A stretch of DNA of 64,000 nt. Source: Chloroflexota bacterium. Its GTDB lineage: Bacteria; Chloroflexota; Dehalococcoidia; FW602-bin16. Of the stretch, positions 34,091-43,395 are shown in pieces. The stretch covers positions 1 to 64,000 of the forward strand of contig SCTZ01000224.1 in the NCBI GenBank assembly GCA_004297765.1, written 5' to 3'. Every line of letters starts with the position of its first letter. The first letter of the stretch is position 1. The notes under the pieces were generated by a model. It did no database searches. It was not told the DNA's origin and was given only the letters and a program-made list of their open reading frames with translations. Both the position numbers and the translations under genes were made by a program.

Positions 34091-35634
34091 ATCGTCCTCC
34101 CGTACGCCGTCATGCTGTCGGCTGCCGCCGTTGGCCTGGGGACGCGGTCCATTTCGCAACGATCCTTCTTCAAGGGCAGTCGAATAATCAACCGCGTGCC
34201 CTGCCCCGGCATGCTTTTCACCGCCAGACTGCCACCGACCAGACTTGCCCTCTCCCGCATCACCTGCATGCCAAAATGATGGCCATCCCCTTCCCAGTAC
34301 TCCTCGGGATCGAAGCCGTGCCCGTCGTCATGCACGGTGATCTCGGCGCAGCCATGGGCGATTGTGAGCTCGACACAGACGCTCCGGGCCACGGCGTGCT
34401 TGCGCACGTTGGAGAGCGCTTCCTGTATGATCCGTATCACCTGGATCTCTACGTCCGCCGGCAGGCTTTCGGGCCAATCCTGGTCCACCGTCAATCGTGA
34501 CAGTATGCCGCTCTGTTCGCTGAAACGCCTGACGTACTCGCCCATGGTTTGGATCAGCCCCGAACTGGCTCCGGGGAGGGCGCTGACGCTCAAAGCCAGG
34601 ATGGCCTCGCGCGCGTCTGCGTAGGCCTGGTTGATCAGGTCCGCGATCTCGCTCAGATCGACCTGCGTTCGTTCGATCTGATGCGCGGACAAATGTCCCT
34701 GGGCCGCGCTGATACGAAGCGCCAGACAGCCCAGGGTCTGAGCCAGACCGTCGTGGATCTCTCGCCCGATGCGCTCCCGCTCCTGCACTGCTGCTGTCTG
34801 CTGGGCCAGGAAACGCTCCTTCTCCGCGCGATCCAGCCTACGGCGCTGCTCGATCCCGTATGCGCGCATGGCTCGAACGGCGCAGTAGGCCATGCCCACC
34901 GCCAGGATAGCCCGAAAGAGCTCGATGGGAAGACCTGCGCCGGCGAGGAAAGCGTCGTGGTTCGGGAAGACCAGGACCCGCGGTCCCAATCCCGTTGCTA
35001 ACCCGTACAAGGCGAACACGACCGCCGCCCGGGAGCAATCAGCGCCAATCGCCGGCATGTTCAGTTGCCGGAACACTCCCCGCGCGCGCAGCCAGCCAGC
35101 AGCGGCGAGTAGTCCACCGGGCAAGCCCAGCAGGTAGCCCGTCAGATCTTCCACCACGGCCGGCCAATCGGATATGGCCGGTCCGCCCTGCGACAGGTAC
35201 ACCACGATGGTTCCTGCCCATAGTAGGAGGAACAGGAGAATCACGCCACACGGCAGCAGTCGGCGAACATTCCGGCCAGCCAGCAGATCGACGCCGAACC
35301 AGAGCAGAAACAGGTACGAGGTGGCCAGCAGACCTAGCCTCAGAGCCTCCACGGCCGAGTTGCCGAAGCTCAGCGCCCCGGTGCGCAGGATGGCCAGCAT
35401 GACCAGCCATTCGATCAGGCTGTAAACAGAGGCAAAAACGATCAGGGCGGGCAGTGCATGACCAAGCGGCAGTCGAGACTCCCGTCTCCACTGCAGTAGG
35501 ATGGCCAGACCCATGCCGAAGAAGGCCAGCCCATCCACAAAATGGACGAGGATCAGGTTGGAGTGGAGTTCGGTCAACATCGCCCTGCAGTAGGGGAGGG
35601 CCGCATCGCCCTCCGAGCTGACAACTTGTGCCAT
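34087..35634 (-). CDS. Membrane sensor histidine kinase (NarX/DesK HisKA_3 type)
   Basis: About 515 residues. The N-terminal half carries several hydrophobic segments (VDGLAFFGMGLAILLQW, SVYSLIEWLVMLAI, LGLLATSYLFLLWFGVD, GVILLFLLLWAGTIVVYL and others) with no obvious extracytoplasmic domain, so it may sense a membrane or intracellular signal. A linker leads to the HisKA_3 phospho-acceptor RERIGREIHDGLAQTLG and an HATPase domain with IQEALSNVRKHA, HDDGHGFD and FGMQVMRERA. Start is uncertain: an ATG at 35634 or a second at 35580. It is coupled to the LuxR-type regulator. Confidence 0.86.
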   Translation of the reverse strand: MAQVVSSEGDAALPYCRAMLTELHSNLILVHFVDGLAFFGMGLAILLQWRRESRLPLGHALPALIVFASVYSLIEWLVMLAILRTGALSFGNSAVEALRLGLLATSYLFLLWFGVDLLAGRNVRRLLPCGVILLFLLLWAGTIVVYLSQGGPAISDWPAVVEDLTGYLLGLPGGLLAAAGWLRARGVFRQLNMPAIGADCSRAAVVFALYGLATGLGPRVLVFPNHDAFLAGAGLPIELFRAILAVGMAYCAVRAMRAYGIEQRRRLDRAEKERFLAQQTAAVQERERIGREIHDGLAQTLGCLALRISAAQGHLSAHQIERTQVDLSEIADLINQAYADAREAILALSVSALPGASSGLIQTMGEYVRRFSEQSGILSRLTVDQDWPESLPADVEIQVIRIIQEALSNVRKHAVARSVCVELTIAHGCAEITVHDDGHGFDPEEYWEGDGHHFGMQVMRERASLVGGSLAVKSMPGQGTRLIIRLPLKKDRCEMDRVPRPTAAADSMTAYGRTI

Positions 35635-35732
35635 TATCGCATGCAGTGTAGCACCCGACTATATGTCCAGCAATAGGGTGTATCATGTATTTATTCGTCG
35701 CAAAGGCAGTATGTTGAGACTGCTGTAGCGCA

Positions 35733-35855
35733 TTGTTCCTCCGGTGGGTATCCTGTCAGACAAGACCGCCGCGGTCTCGAAAACCGCGGCGGTCTCCTAC
35801 GTCGGCCCAGTTGCGCCGTCACCGTAGTGCCGCACTGACTTGTGGTAAGGAGGCA
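35733..35855 (+). repeat. Second copy of the palindromic element, intergenic
   Basis: It aligns with 20095-20213 over its length, including the hairpin AAGACCGCCGCGGTCTCGAAAACCGCGGCGGTCTC and its tail GCGCCGTCACCG and ACTGACTT. It is in the 303-bp gap between the sensor kinase and the SNF2 helicase and contains stop codons, so it is not coding here. Confidence 0.7.
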
Positions 35856-35867
35856 CTTGGTGTCGGC

Positions 35868-35873
35868 TATAAT
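35868..35873 (+). promoter_or_regulatory. -10 box for the SNF2/SWIM pair
   Basis: A perfect TATAAT 65 nt before the SNF2 gene start; no convincing -35 is spaced correctly, so an activator or the repeat's end may contribute. Confidence 0.35.
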
Positions 35874-35937
35874 TAGGGTGTGACTTATTTCGCGCGCCTC
35901 GTGGCGCGACGGAAGCCACGGGTGAGAAGCACAGACG

Positions 35938-38900
35938 ATGCTTGTTCTGCACGGCTCATGGGCACCATCTTCAGTTCGAGACGGCGCCCGCTTCGCGATA
36001 TGGGCCGAGGACGCCCAATCCTTCGACCGGCCGCGCCGTGGACGTCGTACGACATCCGCGGCCAACGCCCGTCCGCGCCCGCATCCTTTCTGCGCTGGCG
36101 CGGACAGGCTACTGGAGACGCTGATCGCGCCGCGGGACGGAAGCGCCGCCGACGGAGTCGAGCTGGGGACGCTTCTGGTCCGGCTGCCGTCGGCGGCTGG
36201 CGGACCGCTGCCTTCGCCCGAGTTGGGAGTGGACGCGGGCCCCTCATCGGAGAAGCCGATCCTCTCGGCCTGGAAGATCGACGCGCTGCTGCTGGATGCA
36301 GCCCACACCCCTGGGCTGCTGATCTCGCTGGCCGAGGGCGTGGCGTCTTCTGATCTGGAGCTGGGCGAGGATCTGGCGTACTGGATCGTCGTCGCGCGGT
36401 TTGCGCTCGAGCTGCTGCATCGGCAGCGCTTCATCCCCACCCTTCACAAGGAGGATCTTCGGTACCTCGCGCTCTGGCGGCCGCTGCTCGACGAGGAGAC
36501 CGACGCGAGGCGATTCGATGCCCTGGTGCGCTCGATGCCTCCCATGGGGCGGGCGCTGGCCTGGAACGTGGCGGCGTCCGCGCCAGCGCCCCGAGAGCTG
36601 CTGAGAGCCTTCCTGGAGGCGACGGTCGATGCCGTGGCCCGCGGGACCGTTCAGCGCAGATCCGACAAGCTGTATGGCTTCCGGACCCTGCGATCTGGAC
36701 AGACCAACTCCCCCGAGATGGCCTGGCTCGAGGCTTTGCGCGGAGATCCCGTCGTAAAAGCCAATCGCAACGAGCTATCGGTCTTCTACGATGGCTATCG
36801 CGCTTGGTCTCAGCCGTCCGATCCCCTGGCGGTGCCATCGGATAGCTTCCGCATCTGCTTCCGTCTGGACCCGCCGACGCCAGACCCGGAGACCGAGGGC
36901 CCGACCGCGCCCGCCGACGGAAAGCGCAACTGGACTCTGCACTATCTGCTCCAGGCTACAGACGATCCCAGCTTGCTGGTGCCCGTGAGCGAGGTGTGGC
37001 GGCATCGCGGCTCGACGGCGCGGTTTCTCGATCGCAAGTTCGATCATCCCCAGGAACGTCTGCTGGCCGGTCTAGGCCGAGCCTCGCGCCTGTTCCCGCC
37101 TATCGAAGCGAGCCTGCACTCCGCCCGGCCGGAGAGATGCGAGCTGCGGACTACCGAGGCCTACGCCTTCGTGCAGGAGAACGCGCTCTTGCTCAGGTCC
37201 AGCGGCTTCGGGGTTCTGGTTCCCGGCCTGGAGACCAAGCTCGGGGTGCGCGTCCGACTTGGCCGCAAGTGCTCCGGCGCGGCCGCCACCGGTCCCGGCC
37301 TGCTGGGATGGTCGTCGCTGGTCGACTACGATTGGGAGCTGGCCTTGGGCGACGAGACCCTCTCGCGGGCCGAGTTCGAGGCGCTGGCCCGGTTGAAGGA
37401 GCCGCTGGTCCAGGTGCGCGGGCGCTGGATCGAGCTGCGGCCCGAGCAGATCGCCCAGGCCCTGGAGTTCTTCAAGCGTCACGGACAGGGCGGCGAGATG
37501 TCCTTGCTGGAGGCTGTGAAGCTAGCCCTCTCGCCGGACGGCGATCTTGGTCTGCCCATCACGGACGTATCCACCGAGGGATGGGTAGATAGTCTGATCG
37601 GCGGGCTGCGGAATGGTGGGCGACGTCAGGAACTGGACGAGCCGCCCGGCTTCGTTGGACAATTGCGCGGCTATCAGAAGACCGGTGTCTCCTGGCTGGC
37701 CGAGCTACGGCGTCACGGGCTCGGGGCGTGCCTGGCCGACGACATGGGGCTGGGCAAGACGATCCAGGTCATTGCGCTGCTCTTGCACCAGCGGCGTGTG
37801 GATCCGGAGGAAATGCGCGGTCCAACTCTGCTGATCTGCCCTACCTCCGTGGTTGGCAACTGGCGCCGCGAGCTGGAGCGCTTCGGACCGTCGCTGCGAA
37901 CGCTGGTCCATCATGGCAGTGGACGCAACCGGGAGGAGCTGGCCGCGGAGGCCGCGCGTCACGACGTGGTCATTAGCACGTACGCCCTATTGCACCGCGA
38001 CGAGTCGGAGCTGAGCGGCGTTCAGTGGGTCAACGTGATCCTGGACGAAGCCCAGAACGTCAAGAACGCCGCGACCAAAGCCGCGCAGACGGCCCGCAGG
38101 CTGCGGGCGCGCTGGCGGGCGGCGCTCACGGGGACGCCCGTCGAGAATCGTCTCTCGGACCTCTGGAGTATCTTCCAGTTCCTCAATCCGGGCTATCTGG
38201 GCTCGGCCGAGGAGTTCAGGAAAAGATACGCGCTCCCCATCGAGCGGGCCCACGACGCAGCCAGCACTGCCCGGCTGAAGGCGCTGGTGTCTCCGTTCAT
38301 TCTGCGTCGCCTCAAGACCGACCGCTCTATCATCCAGGACCTGCCCGAAAAGAACGAGATGAAGGTCTTTTGTACCCTCACACGAGAGCAGGCAACGCTC
38401 TACGAGGCCGCGGTGCAGTCCGCGCTCAAGGAGATCGAGCAGAGCCAGGGCGTGCGGCGACGAGGGGAGATCCTGGCCACCCTGACCAAGCTGAAGCAGA
38501 TCTGCGATCATCCGACCCTGTTTCTTCACGATCGCGGCGCGCTGCCCGCCCGAAGCGGAAAGCTGGCCCGGCTGGGCGAGATGCTAGAGGAGGTGCTGGC
38601 GGTTGGCGATCATGCCCTGGTCTTTACGCAGTACGCCGAGATGGGGACGCTGCTGAAGGAGCACCTGGAGAGCACGTTTGGGCGAGAGGTGCTGTTTCTG
38701 CACGGCGGCACGCCCGCGTCCGAGCGCGATCGGATGGTGGCGCGCTTTCAGTCCGGGCAGCACGGCCCGCACGTCTTCATTCTGTCGATTCGGGCGGGCG
38801 GGACCGGACTGAACCTGACCCGTGCCAACCACGTGTTCCACTTCGATCGCTGGTGGAACCCAGCCGTCGAGAACCAGGCCACCGATCGCGCCTTTCGGAT

Positions 38901-39099
38901 CGGGCAGAGTCGCGACGTGCAGGTGCACAAGTTTATCTGCGCGGGGACCTTCGAAGAGTCCATCGACGCACTCATCGAAAGCAAGGTGGAGCTATCGGAG
39001 GCGGTGGTGGGCACCAGCGAGGCCTGGCTCACCGAGATGTCGACCGAGGAGCTGCGGAATCTGTTCGCCCTGCGTCGCGACGCGGTGGGGGAGGAGTAG
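35938..39099 (+). CDS. SNF2-family helicase with N-terminal associated domain
   Basis: At 1053 residues this is a bacterial SWI2/SNF2 ATPase. The first about 550 residues hold the SNF2-associated region found in bacterial members. The motor follows: LRGYQKTGVSWLAEL, Walker A LADDMGLGKTIQVIALLL, LLICPTSVVGNWRREL, DEAQ box VILDEAQNVKN, ALTGTPVENRLSDLWSIF, and the second half with LVFTQYAEMGTLLKEHL, ILSIRAGGTGLNLTRAN and ATDRAFRIGQSRDVQVHKFI. It translocates on duplex DNA or remodels DNA-bound protein. It is followed after 3 nt by a SWIM zinc-finger gene, a common bacterial pairing. An N-terminal extension to upstream starts is possible. Confidence 0.88.
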   Translation: MLVLHGSWAPSSVRDGARFAIWAEDAQSFDRPRRGRRTTSAANARPRPHPFCAGADRLLETLIAPRDGSAADGVELGTLLVRLPSAAGGPLPSPELGVDAGPSSEKPILSAWKIDALLLDAAHTPGLLISLAEGVASSDLELGEDLAYWIVVARFALELLHRQRFIPTLHKEDLRYLALWRPLLDEETDARRFDALVRSMPPMGRALAWNVAASAPAPRELLRAFLEATVDAVARGTVQRRSDKLYGFRTLRSGQTNSPEMAWLEALRGDPVVKANRNELSVFYDGYRAWSQPSDPLAVPSDSFRICFRLDPPTPDPETEGPTAPADGKRNWTLHYLLQATDDPSLLVPVSEVWRHRGSTARFLDRKFDHPQERLLAGLGRASRLFPPIEASLHSARPERCELRTTEAYAFVQENALLLRSSGFGVLVPGLETKLGVRVRLGRKCSGAAATGPGLLGWSSLVDYDWELALGDETLSRAEFEALARLKEPLVQVRGRWIELRPEQIAQALEFFKRHGQGGEMSLLEAVKLALSPDGDLGLPITDVSTEGWVDSLIGGLRNGGRRQELDEPPGFVGQLRGYQKTGVSWLAELRRHGLGACLADDMGLGKTIQVIALLLHQRRVDPEEMRGPTLLICPTSVVGNWRRELERFGPSLRTLVHHGSGRNREELAAEAARHDVVISTYALLHRDESELSGVQWVNVILDEAQNVKNAATKAAQTARRLRARWRAALTGTPVENRLSDLWSIFQFLNPGYLGSAEEFRKRYALPIERAHDAASTARLKALVSPFILRRLKTDRSIIQDLPEKNEMKVFCTLTREQATLYEAAVQSALKEIEQSQGVRRRGEILATLTKLKQICDHPTLFLHDRGALPARSGKLARLGEMLEEVLAVGDHALVFTQYAEMGTLLKEHLESTFGREVLFLHGGTPASERDRMVARFQSGQHGPHVFILSIRAGGTGLNLTRANHVFHFDRWWNPAVENQATDRAFRIGQSRDVQVHKFICAGTFEESIDALIESKVELSEAVVGTSEAWLTEMSTEELRNLFALRRDAVGEE

Positions 39100-39102
39100 G
39101 AG

Positions 39103-39978
39103 ATGGGCTGGTACAATTGGGAGGACTATCGCCCCAGGCCGATTCGACCGGCCCGTGGGATCAAAGCGCAAGCCCAGCGTGGCAAGTTTGGCAAGAGCTG
39201 GTGGGCCGATCGCTGGGTCCATGCCCTGGAGCAACTGGTCGATCCCGGACGATTGGCGCGCGGGCGGTCCTACGCTCGTAGCGGACAGGTAGTTAAGCTG
39301 GATGCGGGGCGAGAAGGGGTCGACGCACTGGTGCAGGGCAGCCGTCGGACGCCGTATCACGTGCGGATCCGGTTCCGGGCGCTCTCCGATGCCGAATGGG
39401 ACAGGGTCATCGACGCCATGGCCGCGCAGGCCCTCTATGCTGCCAAGCTGCTCAGCGGGGAGATGCCGGCCGAGATCGAGGAGGTATTCGCCGAGGCCGG
39501 CGTCCCGCTTTTCCCCGCCGACGCGCATGACCTGGAGACCGACTGCTCCTGTCCGGACTGGTCCAACCCCTGCAAGCATGTGGCCGCGGTCCACTACCTG
39601 CTGGGAGAGCGGTTTGACGCCAATCCCTTTCTGATCTTCGAGCTGCGGGGACGCGACAAGGAGTCCATCATCGCGGCCCTGCGGGCCCACCGCGCCGATG
39701 GGCTACCGCCTGAGAGCGAGGCCCCATCGCAGGAGAGCACGCCGGAAAATGAGCCGGTCGTTCCGTTGGAAGAGCTACTGGACTCGTTCTGGACGGCTCC
39801 GACCGGCGCGTCCGACATACCGATCTCCTTCGAGACGCCTCGCCTGGGCGCGCTGCCGATCCGACGGCTGGGCACGCCGGTCTTCTGGGAAGCTGAGCGC
39901 GATCTCCTGTCCATCATGGGCGAGACGTATACTTGTATCGGGGTCTACGCGCGGCGAGTGGCGATGGGAGAGGAGTGA
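39103..39978 (+). CDS. SWIM zinc-finger protein
   Basis: This 291-residue protein carries a SWIM zinc finger DCSCPDWSNPCKHVAAVHY (C-x-C...C-x-H) near residue 145, preceded by a conserved N-terminal part GKSWWADRWVHALEQLVDP, GRSYARSGQVVKL. SWIM domains bind DNA or proteins. The gene starts 3 nt after the SNF2 stop, so the two are translationally coupled and probably form one complex. The remaining C-terminal 100 residues, low in motif content, may bind the helicase. Confidence 0.86.
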   Translation: MGWYNWEDYRPRPIRPARGIKAQAQRGKFGKSWWADRWVHALEQLVDPGRLARGRSYARSGQVVKLDAGREGVDALVQGSRRTPYHVRIRFRALSDAEWDRVIDAMAAQALYAAKLLSGEMPAEIEEVFAEAGVPLFPADAHDLETDCSCPDWSNPCKHVAAVHYLLGERFDANPFLIFELRGRDKESIIAALRAHRADGLPPESEAPSQESTPENEPVVPLEELLDSFWTAPTGASDIPISFETPRLGALPIRRLGTPVFWEAERDLLSIMGETYTCIGVYARRVAMGEE

Positions 39979-39993
39979 GGGTTCTTATCCCCC

Positions 39994-40752
39994 TCAGTGC
40001 TCTCGGATAAATCGGTGGATCTCACGCCAGACCTCTTCCCTTTCTACGTCCAGCATCAGAGCGTGTCCTGAGCGGGGAAACACCACCATGCGCTTGTCGC
40101 TGGCCGTGAGGCGCCGGTGGATCAACTGGGCGTTGGTGCAGCGAACCGTGCGGTCCCGCCCGCCGTGGAGGATGAGGGTCGGGCAGGTTACCGCGGGAAG
40201 CGCGGCCCGGGCTCTCTTGATCAGCATGCGCAACTCGTTCAGCGCCGAGACGGAGATGCGCTTATATGTCATCATCTGATCCATGGCGGTCGGGTCGGTC
40301 AGATCGGAGGAGCCACTGGTCGTATAGTAGCGGGTCAGGTGCTTCAGGATCGGCAGCAAGGGAAAGATCGGGTGCGGGTACGTCACCGGCGCTCCCAGCA
40401 GGACCAGTCCGCGGAAATCCTCGTTGCGGGCCAGGTGGAGTGCTAGCGTGCCCCCCATGCTGAAGCCAACCACGTAGACCTGTCCACAGTCTCCTCGCAG
40501 CTCCGCCAGAGCGCCGCGGGCCGATGCGACCCAGTCCTGCCAGGTGACGTGGACAAGATCCTCGGGCCGCGTGCCGTGCCCGGCCAGCCGAGGTCCCAGC
40601 ACTGCCAATCCCGCGGCGGCCAGGCGCTCCGCCAGGGGAAGCAACTCTGGCGGACTGCCCGAGAAGCCGTGCAGAAGAAGGCAACCTACTCCTCCTGTGC
40701 CGAGGCGAACTGTATCAGTGGATTGGACGGTCACCGTGTCTGCTGTGCTCAT
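39994..40752 (-). CDS. Alpha/beta hydrolase, carboxylesterase/monoacylglycerol lipase type
   Basis: This 252-residue serine hydrolase has the HGFSGSPPELLPLAERLA oxyanion region, the GHGTRPEDL motif of Est30-type esterases, nucleophile elbow VVGFSMGGTLALHLA, Asp in ILHGGRDRTV and His in PRSGHALMLD. The length fits small carboxylesterases. The ATG at 40752 follows GAGGAAG; a longer frame upstream starts at 40770. It is convergent with the SNF2/SWIM pair and not obviously part of an operon. Confidence 0.86.
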   Translation of the reverse strand: MSTADTVTVQSTDTVRLGTGGVGCLLLHGFSGSPPELLPLAERLAAAGLAVLGPRLAGHGTRPEDLVHVTWQDWVASARGALAELRGDCGQVYVVGFSMGGTLALHLARNEDFRGLVLLGAPVTYPHPIFPLLPILKHLTRYYTTSGSSDLTDPTAMDQMMTYKRISVSALNELRMLIKRARAALPAVTCPTLILHGGRDRTVRCTNAQLIHRRLTASDKRMVVFPRSGHALMLDVEREEVWREIHRFIREH

Positions 40753-40911
40753 CTTCTTCCTCGTATGCAATGAAGGATAACGTGTTGGACTCTCGCGCGC
40801 AACCGCGAGTTGTGGCAGGGTACTCTTTGATCGCCGTGGAACACCTAATGCACACCATTAGTAGACTATGGCAAAAAGGTCTCGAGGATGGCTGCGGGGA
40901 GAAGAGGCTGT

Positions 40912-41685
40912 ATGAACAAGACCAACCAGCCGTCGAACATTCTCGATAAAGTCGCTCTAACGGTCATTGGGGCCGCGGGGCTCCAATGGGGCCTCGGACA
41001 CCTATTCGGCTTTGACCTGGTGCGCTTGGTGCGCAGGCGCTCGACAACGATCCAGAGGGTCCTGTATGGCGCGCTGGTGCTCTCCAGCGTGTGGTGGGTC
41101 CTACGCCTGGTGAGCAACATCGGGGCCGTGGCTCCGGCCCGGCAGGCGCGACCGCAAGAGAAGGCCTTCTATCCGGTTGCTCACTCTATCGTCGACATGA
41201 AGCTCCCCAGGATCCAGGGCGAGACGCTGAGCTGGAAGCGCATCACCTTGCCCGATGATGTACGCGGCAAGGTGTCCTTGCTGGTGATGGGGTTCAGCTA
41301 CAGCGCGCGCTGGGAAGTGGAAGCCTGGACGCGGGCCTTTCGCGAGCGCTATGGCAGCCGCGGTGACGTTACATATTTCCAGATACCGGTGATCCAGAGG
41401 GTAGCTCGCCTGGCAAGGCACTACATCGAGCTCGGGATGCAGCACCGGACGCCCACCGACATGTGGGACCACGTCCTGACGGTCTACGGTACGACCGATT
41501 CGCTCCGCCGGGCTCTCGGCGTGACGCCGGCCAGAGACGTATGGGTTTACCTGATCAACAGATCTGGCGTGGTACGCTTCCAGTGCGCGGGAAAGTACGA
41601 CCCGGTGCTGTTCGAGGAGCTAGCCGCGGCCACGGACAATACGCTTACCGGCCGACCAATACCGCGGCTGGAGATTGCGGAGTAG
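40912..41685 (+). CDS. Two-part protein: membrane segment plus ATP10/thioredoxin-like domain
   Basis: This 257-residue protein starts after GAAGAGG. Residues about 8-35 (LDKVALTVIGAAGLQWGLGH) resemble the small DUF378 membrane protein motif. A second hydrophobic stretch VLYGALVLSSVWWVLRLV follows. The soluble part contains DVRGKVSLLVMGFSYSARWE, VTYFQIPVIQRVARLARHY and VWVYLINRSGVVRFQCAGKY, which recalls ATP10/redoxin-like folds, but no C-x2-C redox pair is present. I cannot name its role; an assembly factor or thioredoxin-fold scaffold is a guess. Confidence 0.6.
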   Translation: MNKTNQPSNILDKVALTVIGAAGLQWGLGHLFGFDLVRLVRRRSTTIQRVLYGALVLSSVWWVLRLVSNIGAVAPARQARPQEKAFYPVAHSIVDMKLPRIQGETLSWKRITLPDDVRGKVSLLVMGFSYSARWEVEAWTRAFRERYGSRGDVTYFQIPVIQRVARLARHYIELGMQHRTPTDMWDHVLTVYGTTDSLRRALGVTPARDVWVYLINRSGVVRFQCAGKYDPVLFEELAAATDNTLTGRPIPRLEIAE

Positions 41686-41715
41686 CCACAACTGGCACAA
41701 CTGCAGCCGATCTGG

Positions 41716-41721
41716 TATACT
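41716..41721 (+). promoter_or_regulatory. Extended -10 promoter before the DEAD-box gene
   Basis: TGGTATACT is an extended -10; TGGCAC 17 nt upstream is a partial -35. It would produce a leader of about 130 nt before the DEAD-box gene. Confidence 0.4.
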
Positions 41722-41855
41722 GTCGGCAGTGGCATGAATCGGCGGCCGTTACCACGGCTGGGTTTGGCGCAGGATCACTTCCCGCTCTCCTGTTCTCTCC
41801 TCGCTCTGAGTCGCGTTCACCGAGTTATCCCAACTTTTGCTGCAGGAGATTGCAT

Positions 41856-43196
41856 ATTATTAACGAGAGACAAGACACTCACCTAGAACCACGGTTGGTA
41901 CAGACAGAAGCTGAAACCCTATCGTTCGCCGCGCTGAACTTACGTCCCACCACGCGCGCCGCGATCAGTGCCATGGGCATCGAGACTCCCACGCCGATCC
42001 AGTCCCAGGCCATCCCGGCCTTCCTCGACGGTCGCGATGTGGTCGGCCAGGCTCGGACCGGCTCGGGCAAGACACTGGCTTTCTCTCTCCCCATCGTCGA
42101 GCGCTGCGACCCGTCCATGCGCTGCGTTCAGGCGCTCGTGCTCACGCCGACGCGTGAGCTGGCCATCCAGGTTGGCGAGGTCATGCGACGCCTCGCGATC
42201 GCCCGGCACCTGCGCATGACCCTGCTCTATGGCGGACGATCGCTTGGTCCGGAGCGCCAGACGTTGGCCAGTCAGCCCCACATCGTGGTCGGCACGCCTG
42301 GGCGGACGCTCGATCATATACGACAGGGCAACCTCTCGTTGCGGCAGTTGCGCATCATGGTGCTGGACGAGGGAGACGAGATGCTGGATCGGGGCTTCGC
42401 GCCGGACGTCGAGCGCATTCTGGCGCACACGCCGGTGGAGCGGCAGACCGCCCTCTTCTCGGCCACGGTCCCCGAGTGGGTGATGAACGTGGCCAGCCGT
42501 CATCTGAGCAATCCGGTCACGGTGCGCGTGGATCGCGAGAGCGAGGCGCCGCCCGAGATTGAGCACATGGTCTATGAGATGGAGCCTGGCGTCAAGCTGG
42601 ATGCGTTGCGCTCGCTGCTCGATCGTCGCGGGGACGGCCCCGTGCTGGTATTCGGGCGCACCAAACACGGTGTCAAGAAGCTAGCGCTGAAGCTCGGCCA
42701 GTTGGGGTATCCGGTGGCTGCGCTGCAGGGCAACCTCAGTCAGAGCGCACGCGAGAAGGTCATGTCCAGCTTTCGGCGGGGCGATGTGCCCATTCTGGTG
42801 GCGACCAATGTGGCGGCCCGCGGTCTGGATGTCAATGGCATCGAGCAAGTGATCAACTACGAGCTGCCCGAGTCGTCCCAGTTGTTCACGCATCGCGCCG
42901 GTCGGACCGGCCGCATGGGGCGCCAGGGCGAAGCCATCACCTTCGTCACACCCGAGGAGATCCTTCAGTGGCGCCAGATCGAGCGCGGTCTCGGACGCCG
43001 TTTGCCGCGACGATGCTGGCCGGACGATGGCACTCAGACAGTTGCGCAGGAGACAGCCTCGGCGACAATCCAGGGGACATCTCGTGAGCCCGCCAGAACG
43101 TCGGCGTTCGCCGTTCCGGATGCTGCCCAACAGCGGCCCTTGGCCCGTCGTGGCGGTCGCCGACGCACGGCCTGGACGGAGAACCGCCGACCCTAA
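41856..43196 (+). CDS. DEAD-box RNA helicase with variant motif II (DEGD)
   Basis: About 446 residues. The order of motifs is complete: Q motif FAALNLRP...TPTPIQSQAI, motif I ARTGSGKTLAF, PTRELAIQ, GTPGRTLDH, motif II VLDEGDEMLD (DEGD instead of DEAD), motif III FSATVPEW, ARGLDVNGI and HRAGRTGRMGR. The basic tail RRGGRRRTAWTENRRP is typical of RNA-binding extensions. Start is uncertain: the best ribosome site AGGAG is 7 nt before an ATT at 41856, a rare start codon, while a TTG at 41895 has no site. Likely roles are RNA unwinding, ribosome assembly or cold adaptation. Confidence 0.82.
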   Translation: MINERQDTHLEPRLVQTEAETLSFAALNLRPTTRAAISAMGIETPTPIQSQAIPAFLDGRDVVGQARTGSGKTLAFSLPIVERCDPSMRCVQALVLTPTRELAIQVGEVMRRLAIARHLRMTLLYGGRSLGPERQTLASQPHIVVGTPGRTLDHIRQGNLSLRQLRIMVLDEGDEMLDRGFAPDVERILAHTPVERQTALFSATVPEWVMNVASRHLSNPVTVRVDRESEAPPEIEHMVYEMEPGVKLDALRSLLDRRGDGPVLVFGRTKHGVKKLALKLGQLGYPVAALQGNLSQSAREKVMSSFRRGDVPILVATNVAARGLDVNGIEQVINYELPESSQLFTHRAGRTGRMGRQGEAITFVTPEEILQWRQIERGLGRRLPRRCWPDDGTQTVAQETASATIQGTSREPARTSAFAVPDAAQQRPLARRGGRRRTAWTENRRP

Positions 43197-43259
43197 CCCG
43201 GGACCACTCTCGGGATCGTATCGCCGCACATTTCACGCTTCGTGGGCGACAAACAAACA

Positions 43260-43288
43260 GGGGGAAGCAGACTCGTTCCACTTCCCCC
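43260..43288. terminator. Terminator between convergent genes
   Basis: GGGGGAAG and CTTCCCCC form an 8-bp stem around a 13-nt loop. It is 63 bp after the DEAD-box gene and about 107 bp after the leftward amt gene ends, so it may serve the convergent pair. There is no U-tract. Confidence 0.5.
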
Positions 43289-43395
43289 TCTCGACGTGCG
43301 CTGACGGGCGAAAACGCGCTAATCCGTCGGATCGGTCCGATCGGACAGATCGGTCAGGTTCGGCGGATCCGCATCAGCTCATCGATTACCCGGCG

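Noticed and set aside
35039-35686. Leftward open frame of 215 codons
   Set aside because: Shadow of the sensor kinase N-terminal half; no motif of its own.
38025-39281. Rightward open frame of 418 codons
   Set aside because: It overlaps the SNF2 helicase motor in another frame and reads as Arg/Gly-rich noise.
43320-43380. GATCGGTCCGATCGG-rich stretch as an operator (a similar run is near 47980)
   Set aside because: Short, imperfect and not placed in front of any gene; I treat it as a minor repeat.
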